Assembly: GCA_013398175.1 (NCBI GenBank)
Contig: VZRZ01007409.1
Coordinates: 105,320 to 169,319 of the forward strand
Origin: Climacteris rufus
Lineage: Eukaryota > Chordata > Aves > Passeriformes > Climacteridae
Reading direction: 5' to 3'
Length of the DNA: 64,000 nt
The notes under the pieces were generated by a model. It did no database searches, was not told the origin of the DNA, and saw nothing but the letters and a program-made list of their open reading frames with translations. Each line of letters starts with the position of its first letter. Within the stretch, counting starts at the first letter, position 1. The position numbers were made by a program, and so were the translations under genes. Below, piece by piece: positions 36,761 to 48,285 of the stretch.

Positions 36761-37874
36761 GTGATTCATGGAGGATGATCTTATTACTGGCAGCTAACTA
36801 TTACACTCCCAATCCAACCTTTGCCTCAGAGGATTTCTCCATTACTGATTAGCCCAAGATGAGCAGTATGACTCTGAAAGGCATTCTGTACTTGCCCTCA
36901 ATCTTCAACTGCAGTTTTACAGCAGTTCAAGATGTGCTGCACTTCCTCCTGCCCTGGGCATGTAATTCCAGCCTCATCCCCTTATCCAGCTGGCCCAGGA
37001 AAGTGTTTCCATTGAAAACTGAGTCATGTCAGCCAAGTCAGCTTCCTGATCTCATCATATAAGTGTAGTTGTTTAGTCATTCTTTTTTTTTTCTGTAATC
37101 TTCTGCTACTGACAGATTGATGGTGGTACACAAAGCTGTCAAACCTCTGGTCAACCCCAGTGCATTGAGTTTAATGGTCCATTCATCTGAGCCATCCCAT
37201 TCTTACCCATATCCTCCAATGATGGGAATGTGGACAGGGAGTTGTGCTGGCTGGATTGTTGATTTTGTGAGAACTATCTACAGTCAAAAAACCAATTAAT
37301 ACTTGCACAGGATGAGTGAGTTATCACTCTCCTCTCTCAAGGTAACAGGCTTGAAAAGAAGTCTGCTCCTACCAAACTGCAGCAATGCAGTCTGAGCTGG
37401 TGATCCCTCCATGATAGCAGTGCTACCACTGCACTTTAGAAATAACCCCCTGTATGGGCTCTGTAGATCTCCTGACCTTTTCCAGCATTTGGTTTGTCTT
37501 AAACTTCACTGGAGGTGACTTTTTTCCCTACCAGCAACTGTTCTAGAACATCTATAACACTTTTCTTCAAAGGTGCTGTTAAACTAATCCTTAATTTTAC
37601 AAACCCATCAGCTCAGTGTGTGGTAAGGTAACAAGAAGATAAGAGCTCTTGGCATGTGCCTGTGTGCAGCTGTGTAACCTTTCCCACTTTGCAACACTTA
37701 TCTGACTTCAAGAGGGAGGCATCAAAAATACAGCATTGTGAATTATTTTCACAGCATACGGGTCTGGCTGTGCAGTGTTTTAAACCTCCCTCTGGTTCAA
37801 GTGCCACACATATTTTCTGTTGCATACATTCATTGCTGAACTCCAGTGAGAATGGCAGCAGTGTCCTGAACCAA
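36761..37874. other. Non-coding DNA, slightly GC-richer
   Basis: No gene recognised. Short open frames near 36859 and 37117 have no known domain. Confidence 0.45.
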
Positions 37875-37934
37875 CAAAAGCACTTATTCATATTACCTTT
37901 CATATTGCCACTATTCCCACTGAAGTCAATAGGG
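37875..37934 (-). repeat. Possible ancient amniote dispersed repeat fragment
   Basis: GCACTTATTCATATTACC followed by CCCACTGAAGTCAATAGGGAC resembles, in reverse orientation to 44209-44274, an old amniote repeat whose copies carry 'TTGAAGTCAATGGGAC' next to a 'TTAAGCACATGC' word. The assignment is by word order only. Confidence 0.4.
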
Positions 37935-37944
37935 ACATAAGGGT

Positions 37945-39117
37945 TAACTGTTTAAATTTAAACAGATGCCTCCAAGCTTCTTGACTTGAGAAGAAAAATT
38001 AAATCCCAGGGCTGTTAAGTAAAACTCCTTAATTTTGGTTTGGGATTCTCTGAAGAGAGAGAATTCTCAAAGGGGAATGTCTGTGGAGGAAACCAAGAAT
38101 TAACAGTGAAGTTACAACAACATTAAGCTAGTTATCACATTCAGGGGAAGGATGAAAGAAAATACAGTGTACACACTAAAACACACATACACAGTAATTC
38201 ATATTCAAGATTTTTAAAAGTTTACATATATCTTGAAATATTGAAATTCTCTTTCGTGTTATTACTTTTACCATGATCATGAGAAATGTTTTTCTTATTA
38301 AACTCTAACAATATTTTAAAGGAAGGAAATAGGGAGGATTCAGATAACTTTAAGTAATTCATAATTGAAAATCCTATTTCATCCTGGAATTTAAAATGTT
38401 TTCCATTTGGCCTGAAATTTAAAATTAAATTTACATTTCTGTTGCAGAGTTCTATCATCTTGACCTGAAAGGAGTAGTAGCAGTAGTCGTGAATTTTTTG
38501 CAGAACATTTATTTTTCAACTTACAATCAATTTACTGAACCAAAAATGCAGTGTTCTAGATCCTCTGCTGAGTAATGGGAGAGGAGGAGGATAGGGAGGG
38601 AAAGTAAATTTTGGTGGGTGAGATTTTGTCTTGTAAGGTTTTTTATTCTAGCAAGCATGAAGGAGCTTACATCTTACATTTTCAACTCCTTCAGCTCTTT
38701 TATTTTTTGGGTGACAGTTGTTTTCTCTACCTAGAGATATACTCTGTGTTAGAGGAACAGATAAAAACCCCAGTGATTGCCTGACTTTGTTCCTATTGTC
38801 ATATTTGTTGATGTTATCTTGGTTTATGTGGGTCAGAAGGCAACCACCCTTGGCTCTCTCCCTGCTGCTGTCACTTACAGCTCTGCACAGCGGCCCCACC
38901 GTGTTACCAAGTTAGAACAAAGGCACTTTTCACCCATTTATCACACAGACAGCTGAATACACATGGTGTAAAACATTACAGAATCAACCTCCAAATCCTT
39001 CTGCTTAAAAGCATTGTATTCTAGTGTCAATTGTTCTCTAGACAGAGGTGCCATAGGGCACCAGAGGGAAACGTATCATTTTAGAGTGTAACTTATCACA
39101 GAGAGCATTTGTGAAAG
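37945..39117. other. AT-rich non-coding DNA, no feature seen
   Basis: Nothing beyond AT-rich unique-looking sequence and short chance frames. Confidence 0.5.
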
Positions 39118-39191
39118 ATGTCTCTGCCCGTGGCAGTGGGATTGGACTAGGCAATCCTTAAAGGTACTTTCCAACCCAAACAGTTCTGTGA
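39118..39191 (+). mobile_element. Short CR1 LINE tail, plus strand
   Basis: TCTCTGCCCGTGGCAGTGGG, then ATTGGACTAGGCAATCCTTA and a TTTCCAACCCAAACAGTTCT-type block, reproduce the last roughly 75 bases of CR1. It is extremely 5'-truncated, and the terminal octamer repeat is reduced to TTCTGTGA. Confidence 0.9.
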
Positions 39192-42100
39192 GAACATAAT
39201 TCTCACAAATGTGGTTGTAGGAGGGTTTTGTTTGGTTCTACAGTTAAGTGACATTATTTTGGAATAGCAAACAAAACAAACAAAACAATCAGCTGTGTCA
39301 GGATTACACAGGCAAGATTTTCTAGTGTGGGGGACTGAGATTTCAAGGTCAACACTAGGATTTTGGAAAGGTGATATAAAAGCTGCGGCAGTGAATGGTC
39401 TCAGTAGGACAGGGAGATGATGCAAGGAATGAAGGAAGTGATGAGTCTCTGAAGAGACATCTGATTTTCCCTTATGAAAAATTTTTCCCCTCTGCCTTTA
39501 ATAAGTGCAGTCAATACAGTCAAGAATGTGAGACAAAATACTGGACACACCAAATTTAGCAGCAGAGCTACTGTTGTATTGTACAGGTCATGATTTCACA
39601 CAGAAGCAGCAGTATGAAGTCCAATTTAGAGCTATTTGTAAGAACCTGAATCTCCTTTTTGAGAATCCCTCTCCTTTTACGTCGAGTAATCAAAACTAGA
39701 AGCTTTAGAGTGGCTCAATATAATTGTGAATAGCCATCATTATAAATATCCACATGGCATATGTGTAAATGTGTAAAAACCACATTCTAAATAATAGTAC
39801 CCCCCTTGTTTAATATTAACCCACAATCATCCTGGCTTTATCCTGCAGTAAAATATAGTATTGAACTCTATTTAAATATTTTCATCTACAACTACCAAGA
39901 CTTGGTTTAGTTGTTGCTGTTGTGGTTGTTGCTATTATTGTTAATTATTATTATTAACTATTATTACTTTTCATTATTTGTCTTCTCTTTATTTATTTAG
40001 CTCTGTAGTTGTCTGTTCATAGCAAATAGTGGGTTAGTGAGGTACATAATCAAATGTGATTTAAAATTATTATTCTGTGGAAGCTGAACAATGAGTAGTC
40101 TCTCACAGAATATGATGGATGAATAGTTCCATACCTGACATGTGCTGACTATTTCAAGTTCTTAAATTTTTTTTTTTGAGCTCTCAGGCAAAAAAAGTTT
40201 GTTTTGAATACATGGATTTAATTTATATACTATACACTCAAACTAACTTGGGCTGGGGAGGGGAGGAGTGACTCCCTATAGTCCAGAGACATCTAGGGTG
40301 ACAGGTAGTGCATACCTTAAAATATAAACCTATATGGTTTTAACTTTAATAAAAGAACAATTGTTAGTAGGCATTTTCCTAGTAAGATCCTGCAGGGTTC
40401 TGGTGTCAACCTTGCAACAGATGGTATTTTTACAGTTGATTTTTTTCCAGTATACCTGGAAGGAAACAGTATATAGATCTCACTCAAACTGGAACTACTT
40501 CAACACACTGGGATTCAGTGCAGCCAGCTCTGTTGTCAGAGCACTATGTCCACCTTCACTTGCTTTTTAATTACCTGGGGGGGAAGTAAGCAACTCTTTC
40601 ATAGGACGGTTAACTGAAGGAGAGATTCCAGTCTGACATGAGGTGTAAACTGGATAACAAACCCACAGCAGGCCATTACAGATTACAGGTAAGAATGGGG
40701 AATTTATTTGCAACAAAAGCACTACTGTGTCAAGTCACATTCAAAGATATTATCAAAAATGCTACAATTTTTCATCTCCAGCACCAATAAGCAACTAAAG
40801 AAGATACTTTTCAGAATTAAAATCCATCTGGATGTTGAACTATTCCCCCAAGATACAGATTATTGATTTTCAAGAAATTCACATGCTGAATAAAGAGTTA
40901 AATACCCAAAGCAGGATTTCTCCAACAGGAAAGACACACCCTGACAATCTAAGGTGACTTAAAGTCATTTGTGATTCCCAGCAGGAGATAAATGTACTGG
41001 CAGAAACAGCCTAAGGTGTCCTCCCCATTTCATACGGAGCAGCCCAACCATCAGGCTCTGGGGGTATGGGTGAGTCTTTTTTTGCTGCCTTGCTCTACCC
41101 TAACCCTTCCCAAGCCCTTAACTTCCCAAGTCCTTTGAAACTGCTTTGTTACTGTGGGAAGTTCCCTTTACAATAAAGTGGAATTTCTCAAGGAGTGAAA
41201 TTCTGACATTAGAAAATTCCCAATTATTTCTGCTATTATTTCTTATTAAATTAGCTTCACTGGGTGAAGATTCCAAGTTCTCTATACTAATGAAAAACAG
41301 CTGAATCTCCTGGGAACTTTAAAAGGCATTTCTCAAGGAAGAAAGAAGAGCCCTAAGGTCCTGCAGCTAATTGTAGCTCTGACAAATACATGTTTTTAAG
41401 AGATTTTCAAATATACATTTATTTCTTCCTAGCTATAGTACTTAAGTTATCCAACCAGGAAAACAAAACGACAGTGTATTACTTAGGTCACCATTGGATC
41501 ATGTTGTGGCATTTCAATAAGAACACAAAAATGAAGAGCTTAGTGAGCATTTCTGAATAACAAACAAATCCATAAAAATCTGAAATTTAAATGGATTTTT
41601 AGATACTCCTCAAGCAGAAGAAGGAGTGAAATAAATCAGATACATTATTCAGCACAAAATACTCTCTCAAGTCCTCTTTTTTTCCTCTTTTTTCTTTATC
41701 TAGCAAACTACAGAACCAGCCATTGCTTTCTGGGGATTTCATTAGCATGTGGAAGACATATTGTAAAAAAGCTTGTCCACTAGGGAAGTATTATCTTTTA
41801 CTGGCAATCTGTGAGTGCTACTGAAAAACGACCTTTTGCTATCAAAATATTAATGTCTTTATCTCGAGAAAGAATTTAAAATCTAAACCCTGCATGAAAA
41901 TGGGATATAATTTTTCTTTGCACTCCATGGGTATGGATGCTTCATAATGTCTGTATAATTCTCTGCTTTACATGCACCTTGAGCCATATTATATGAAAAC
42001 TAAAAGTTATTATATTTCATAAGGCTATTGCAGTGTTTCTGTCATGTGGAATGAAAACTGTAGACTGCACATATTTATAACCTGTACACAACATGCTTGG

Positions 42101-44180
42101 TTTTCTCTGACAGACAGACATGACAGTGGGCAGCAAGAATTAATATCTGTGTGCACCTGGATCTGAAACAATAGTGGATCACTCAGCTTAGGGGTTTACT
42201 TACATTACTGTCATTCTCCTGACTAAGAGAAAAGCAGAGTGAGCAATGATGCATCCTTTGTGCTGTCCATGCCATCACAGGGCTTACAACACTTCAGTCA
42301 TACTTTGCAGTACCTACATAGCTTCATTTCAGAGACAGAAGTACATAACTCCCACACTGCCCTGAAGAACACACTACATTGCCAATTAGGTGTGCCTCTG
42401 AGCCTCTAGGGCATCATTCCACCCAGAGGGAAACTGGTGATGAGGAAAGAAAAATAAAGGCAGACCCAAAGCACAGGTCCAAATCCAAAGCCCAAATGTT
42501 TGAACTGGTTCTTGATTCATAGCTTAGACTTGGTCTCCATTTCTTCTTGTAGCTGACCACAAGAGGTGAAAAAATTATGTGTGAAAGAAATGCTGAGATT
42601 ATATAAAATGGAAAGATTAATTACTTTACATGCATGTGAGAAGTAATATACAATCTTTTTATATGGATAAGAACTGAATTGGTTGGTTTATTTGGGACAG
42701 ATTATTTTTTGCAGAATTTCTTTGAACTTACACCTTGAACAACAAGTGTGACTCTATTTCTTCCTCCTGTAGTCATACTAATTCAATGTTATAGAGTAGT
42801 CAGGAAAGGACAAATTCACTTAAAAATATTTAAATGGATTACTAAGGATATCAATAAGCATTTAAAAATGCTCCAGTTGAATTACTTTCCTAAGGACTCA
42901 GTAGGTAAGCCCTAGCTCGTGAGCCAAGGACAAGTTCTGAAATTCTTGCATAATTAAGATAATGGAATAGCTTGATAGTATCAGAAGGGACAGTCCAAAT
43001 CCTTTCTCTTTACCATCAACCTGAAACTGATGTTGCTGCCTTTGATTAACATAGAGTGTTCAGTGAGCTGATTTAGCTCACTAAACAAGCAGAAAAATTA
43101 ATCCAAAAAGAAGTTGGTAACATTATTTTTATTTGCCTTAGTTAGCTCCTGTAAGAAAAGCATATGCTAGAATTTAATCTTGCACTTCAGTTCTACAAAT
43201 ATCCACAAGAATTCAAGAGCATGCATAACATTCAACAGAAGCTTTCTTTCATGAAACCAATGGCTCATCACAAGGAAAAAGCAGAATTCAGAAATTAGAG
43301 CCTCTTTTCAGGTGTACTGAGAACAGAGGGCTTAAAAGATATGTTTCTTTTACTCCCTCTCTCTGAAGATACCAGTTCAGTTCTAAGGGGAACCATTCAC
43401 TTTTAGTGAAGCTAAAATTTAGCTATGGTCCCATATCTGAAACAACACACAGGCCAAAATGAAATCTCAGGTAGAAGCATCTACTGTTGCACAATTTAAA
43501 GTGTCTGCTGTGACCAAAAATTCAGAAGCTAAAAGAAAGCAAAATGTTTTTAAGAATTTGCAATTAGCCCTATTATCTAAGTCCATCAGTGTGGGAGTTA
43601 AAAAAACAGCATTAATATTAACATTCCTACAGCAACACTCTGTAGCATGGAGATTTTAGGTCAGCTTCATTTTAGAGGATAAATAATGAATTGAAGCGCC
43701 AAATCATTTTGTGGAAACATCCTGTAATGCAAATGCCTCTTAAAGGCAAAAGAGACTCATGTTCAGAAATAACATAGAAAAAGATGTCTCTGATGTGTCC
43801 TCAGTAACTATATTACAATTTATAATAAATTCCTTCCCTCATCTACTTTCACAAAAAGCTTTTCCTAGGCTGCACGTTTCACTAGGGAGTCTGATTTAAC
43901 AGTAAAGGTACTAATGTCTGTACTGTATTGCCACCTTTTTTTACCAAAGGTAGAAAAATGGATTTTGGCATAGTTCAGTCACCAAAATTCATGGTAGAGG
44001 ACTGTGGTATAAAATTCAGTGTTGAGGTGTGAGCTGAAGAGATGAGATCTCAATAGATGTATTACTTGGCTGTCCTATTTCAAGGAAAAAAAAAAAACAG
44101 GAAAATCACTGAGAACTTTAAAATCTTAAATTATCAGAATCAATGATGTTAGTACTTTGTTACCAGAGCTTCAAGTTATT
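39192..44180. other. AT-rich non-coding DNA
   Basis: No gene or RNA recognised over about 5 kb. A TTG/ATT triplet-rich stretch occurs at 39909-39968. One plus-strand frame at 43459-43659 (66 codons) is unrecognised. It lies 1.1 kb upstream of the exon-like segment at 44763, but I see no splice donor that would link the two. Confidence 0.5.
39909..39968. repeat. Degenerate TTG/ATT trinucleotide repeat
   Basis: An imperfect run of TTG units passes into ATT/TTA units, typical of a decayed trinucleotide microsatellite. Confidence 0.8.
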
Positions 44181-44208
44181 TTGCTCCCAGATCCTCAGCC
44201 CCTCTGAT

Positions 44209-44274
44209 GGTATTCACTGGGACTATTCAGTGTTGGACTTAAGTGCATAAAGGTGTTTGCTGTTTCAGGTCTCA
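44209..44274 (+). repeat. Ancient amniote dispersed repeat fragment
   Basis: TATTCACTGGGACTATTCAG, then GGACTTAAGTGCATAAAGGTG and TTTGCTGTTTCAGGTCTC, follow the order of an old amniote repeat ('TCAATGGGACTACTCA', 'TTAAGCACATGCATAAGTG', 'TTTGCAGGATC'). The match is from remembered word order and is highly diverged. Confidence 0.5.
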
Positions 44275-44652
44275 GTTTGACTAATTAATGAAGTTGCATT
44301 ATTTTAATAGGTTTCTATAAGTTAGATTTAGAGTGGGTTTTATGTTCTATTTAACCTGGTTTTTAAATGCAGTACTGTGATCTACCAATATCTGCAACTC
44401 AGTCTGATACATGATATCAGGAGATCAAAATGAGCTAAAATAATTGGTCATTAGCATCCTTTTCTCTTGCAGGAACAAATAGTTTGGGTTTCAATGATAT
44501 TAGGCAATCATTATCACTTTCCAGAGTGTTGGACAAAACAAAACAGCAATCATAATGGAGGGAAGTTAGGACAAACTATAAGTGGCAATCACTGGTTCAT
44601 GGCAAAATACAAATTAATGCAAAATAAAAACCTCTGCAAAAGAGGAGATGCC

Positions 44653-44669
44653 TTTTTTTTTTTTTTTTT
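44653..44669. repeat. T17 homopolymer
   Basis: Seventeen consecutive T residues, about 94 bases upstream of the exon-like segment at 44763. Confidence 0.95.
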
Positions 44670-44762
44670 CATAAACACCAATAGTTTGGTGTTTTGGTTT
44701 GGTTTGATTTTTCATAAAAGTTTGTTTCCCAGTGCTAGAAACTGAACTTTTATCTTTTCCAG

Positions 44763-44998
44763 CATTTGCTGAAAGATTTTTAACTAAAGATGAAGAGGGG
44801 TTAAATTTAATATCCCTTGAACTGCCACAGATCATGAGTAATTCTATTGATATTAATGCATTTCCTCTGCTTTCAGATGCTAGATTAAAATCTTGGCAAA
44901 TATCCTACACAAGATTCAGTAAGGGGTGGCAAAATTCTCTCCATAAAATATATGATTGTCTACTAAATGATAAAAAGAAAGTGTCTTCAAAACTCTGA
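44763..44998 (+). CDS. Candidate terminal exon, product unrecognised
   Basis: A pyrimidine tract ending CTTTTATCTTTTCCAG (44747-44762) is a good 3' splice-site match. From there one frame, with two bases completing a split codon, stays open for 77 codons to TGA at 44996-44998. The peptide has a mixed, soluble-looking composition with no membrane segment (for example AFAERFLTKDEEGLNL and FSKGWQNSLHKIYDCL) and a lysine-rich end. AATAAA follows 116 bases after the stop, which would give a short 3' UTR. I recognise no family and no upstream partner exon. A second AG acceptor lies inside, at about 44876. Frames this long are common by chance in the window, so the case rests on the combination of signals. 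Confidence 0.22.
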
Positions 44999-45113
44999 AG
45001 GATTTATTGGCCTGTGTGCTGTGGTCAGCTAGGCCCATTCATCTAATGACTGCCATATCACATGGCTCTGCAAGAGGTCTAATTCTGGAGTGTGTGGGGG
45101 ATGGATTTATCCC

Positions 45114-45119
45114 AATAAA
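45114..45119 (+). promoter_or_regulatory. AATAAA poly(A) signal downstream of candidate exon
   Basis: A canonical hexamer at a sensible distance after the TGA at 44998. AATAAA is frequent by chance in AT-rich DNA, so it only supports the exon call weakly. Confidence 0.25.
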
Positions 45120-46685
45120 ATAATCATTATGCACGTAGAAAGACTTAATCCACTGTGGGAAGACTGAACAACCTGATCAGTTAATCAGACAACTTGAAAA
45201 GAAAAGTAATTTTCACTAGCTATTCAGTAGAAGTGAATAAAGACCTAGATCAGTTTCTGAACTAATCTACTCATGTCAGTAAGTCCTTTCATCTATACCA
45301 GAAAATATTTCTTTACATAAAATCAGGCAGAGAAGACATTTCTAAACTCTCCAGTGTCAGGTGCAGTGGAGAATTCCCACCTGAGTAATAGCATTGTCTA
45401 AACTGTCAGTTTATAGAACATTTGGTAAAGTTTGAGCCCAAGACCACTAATTTTCTCCAACAGGAAAGAAAAACCTTATCTAGCTAGAATTTGCTGTTTT
45501 CCTGGATGATTTGTGCAATTTCTTTAAAAATAATGTCTAATTACTATACATCAGTTAATCTCACTGAGTCATTCCATTCCAGTGCCTTGCCTTGAATTGG
45601 AGTCCAGGTACAATTAATGGAAATCATAGCCCCTTCTAACACTAGGAGGAAAGATTTTTTTCATATTAACAAATCATATGAATTCTTGAATCTATGAATC
45701 GATTAAGTTCTTGATTTAATTTACTTGAGGTTTTTGAGAGATGGAAAGTCACTGAAACTCCACAGACTCAGAAGAATTACTAGATTAATTGCATTCAGTC
45801 ACAAGAACACAACTGCCCTGATATGATGCTTGCACAAGGAGGGTCATGTGTCTTATATGATTCAGTAAAACACGAGTAGCATCAGCTGGTGTCCAGAAGC
45901 CAGCTTCTTCACATGTGATTATAATTAGGAGCAATGAGTGCACTGAATTCACAAGTAGCTTCTCAGTTTCAGGAAAAGCAGAATAAGATGATAAATTTGA
46001 TTAATAAATTGTGTCATTTACTTCATGGTTCCATTTCTTGGTCTCCAAAGACTATTTTATAATTGAGAGTCATCTGACAGCTACAATCTGCATCACAATG
46101 TTGTTTTCACACATGAGACAGCACTGATTACCAGAATATATTCAACACATTGCAACAAGAACAAACAGTGTAGTTCCAGACATTCAACCCCTTTTCACCA
46201 CACATGCTCTTCCCTTTGCCTCAGTCAAACATTATTCCTTCACACAAATCTTAATAACATCTTTGAACATTTTTAAACATTTTTTAATTCTTATTTAACA
46301 TTATTTTATTTCTATTTAACACTGCACCTTCAACAACATGTGAGCCTAGTACACTGATGTGAGCAGTTGATATTCCCTAGAATGGGAATCAGGGGCTCAT
46401 AAATCAATGGCATTATGCAGTTGACATGACACAGACCTGGAGGCTGATTTCTCACTTTACATTGCTGATTGAGTAGACCATGGAATCACCACAGAACAGA
46501 TCAATGTTTTCTCACCAGAGGACAGCTTCTTTCACTGAATTACCAAACTAGCACAGAATTGTAACACACAAGTTATTTTGCAAATGGCCCCAGTGTGTGG
46601 GTCAAGAAATGGTTCTTCTACTACAGCAGCAAACTCACAGATTTTATTGAGAGAATACAGTAGATTTTTAATGAGTTATAATTTC

Positions 46686-46703
46686 TTATAATTGCAATTA
46701 TAA
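46686..46703. repeat. Perfect 18-bp AT palindrome
   Basis: TTATAATTGCAATTATAA reads the same on both strands. It contains two symmetric ATAATTG half-sites of the type bound by homeodomain proteins and sits among further TAAT/ATTA words (46670-46745). Confidence 0.75.
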
Positions 46704-47151
46704 TCTGTATGGTTAATTCAAAGCCTCATAATTGAACCATGCAATCCAACCAGTGGTAGGAACCAAGAGCTGAAATCTCTTGTTCTGTGTTGTGCAGACA
46801 GTTTAAACAAAGGAGAGCAAAAGTCCTTTTTGCCCCCAGAGGTATAGGGAAGTGGACAGAGAACTAGTATTCCTGCTGATCAGCAAATGCTGAGAAACAT
46901 TTCCTTTTGCTCATGTGACCAGCATACACAAAGGAGAAAAGAAAAAAAAAACAAAACTACGCTCTCACATCAGGAGAATAGTGGGGCTATAAAACTTTGT
47001 TTATATTTTGTAATAGTTCTTGTTCTCTACTTTTGGAAGAGATTCTGAGTATGTAATAAGAAATATCAAATCCTCTTTATCACATTGAAACACAGTTTCC
47101 TCCTTAACACATCATATGCTATCCATGATGTCATTGTCATTGAGGGTTGTA

Positions 47152-47188
47152 GGAACATGGCACACAGAGATGGAACATGGCACACAGA
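47152..47188. repeat. 20-bp tandem duplication
   Basis: GGAACATGGCACACAGA occurs at 47152 and again at 47172, with a period of 20 bases and no mismatch in the shared 17-mer. Confidence 0.85.
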
Positions 47189-48263
47189 AATGGATCACTC
47201 AGTTACCAGCTTCTCTTTCATAGCTCCCTGTCATTGAAGGCAACCACAGACTTCTAAGAAAATTTACAAAGCTCCGCTTTAGAGAAAAAATTTGTTTTAG
47301 CCTCCTCTACTCCTTTAGAAAAGCCATTCTGAGACCTATCAACTGGTCTGATATTTGAAGTAAATTGAGTTTGTGAGATCACCTTATTGAGGCAAGCCAG
47401 AATATGGAATTTGTGTCCAACAGGAGACTGACACCGTAAGTCAAAATACCACAGACATTACATGAGAAAGAGGCTTCAGACGTCTGTTTTGGAAATGTAA
47501 AAAAAAAAAAAAAAAGAAGGTTATTGCTGTTTAACAACGTGGAAGCCTTCAAAATGCTATAAGGCAAAACTGGAGCAATCAGCTAAAAAGGGGATCTTTC
47601 TACGTGAAATGAGGCAGAAGAACAAGAAAGTAATGTTATAGTCAATATTGCCCTGCAGTATATATCAGCATAAACAAAAATCTACTTAAGATTTTATTTG
47701 CTAAAGACTAGAAGACTTCAGCTATTTTCATGAAGGTAGAGATGCAGACAAGGACATCTCTTCAATGAGGGCAGGACTCATTTGACAAGATGTGGATAAC
47801 TACAGTGGTGATGCCTGAGAAGACCTCAGATTCCTTCTTCATTATGACACTATATTCACTAAAGGCTTTCCAAAGGCTACTTCTCTCCACTAATCATAAA
47901 GCAAGCTGAAGACTACCTGAGCTGTAGACTTTTGTAGTTAAATAACATGAACCCCATACTGATATGTCAGTGATGCAATTATTAAATGTTGTGAGTGTAT
48001 GTGCATAAGTATTTCAAATTGTTGCAGTATTTAAATGACGATTTAAATATTGAAATGGAAATATCATTACTATATTCACAGTATGATGCTTTGTCTTTGA
48101 CTATTATTTTAGTTTAGTTGTTTTATATGCTCTTAAAGTATCCTTAAAATGGAGATGATGGACTGCTGGATTTTAACTCTGAAATAATGAGATCTTCTGG
48201 CAGTATATGCATAATTCCACTGCATCATGCTGCCAACATTAATATGTCATGCATCTGGGAACA

Positions 48264-48285
48264 CATCCACATACTTATGTGGATG
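48264..48285. repeat. Perfect 10-bp inverted repeat
   Basis: CATCCACATA (48264-48273) and TATGTGGATG (48276-48285) are exact reverse complements with a CT loop. ATGCAT and ATGCATAA words lie just upstream. Confidence 0.8.
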
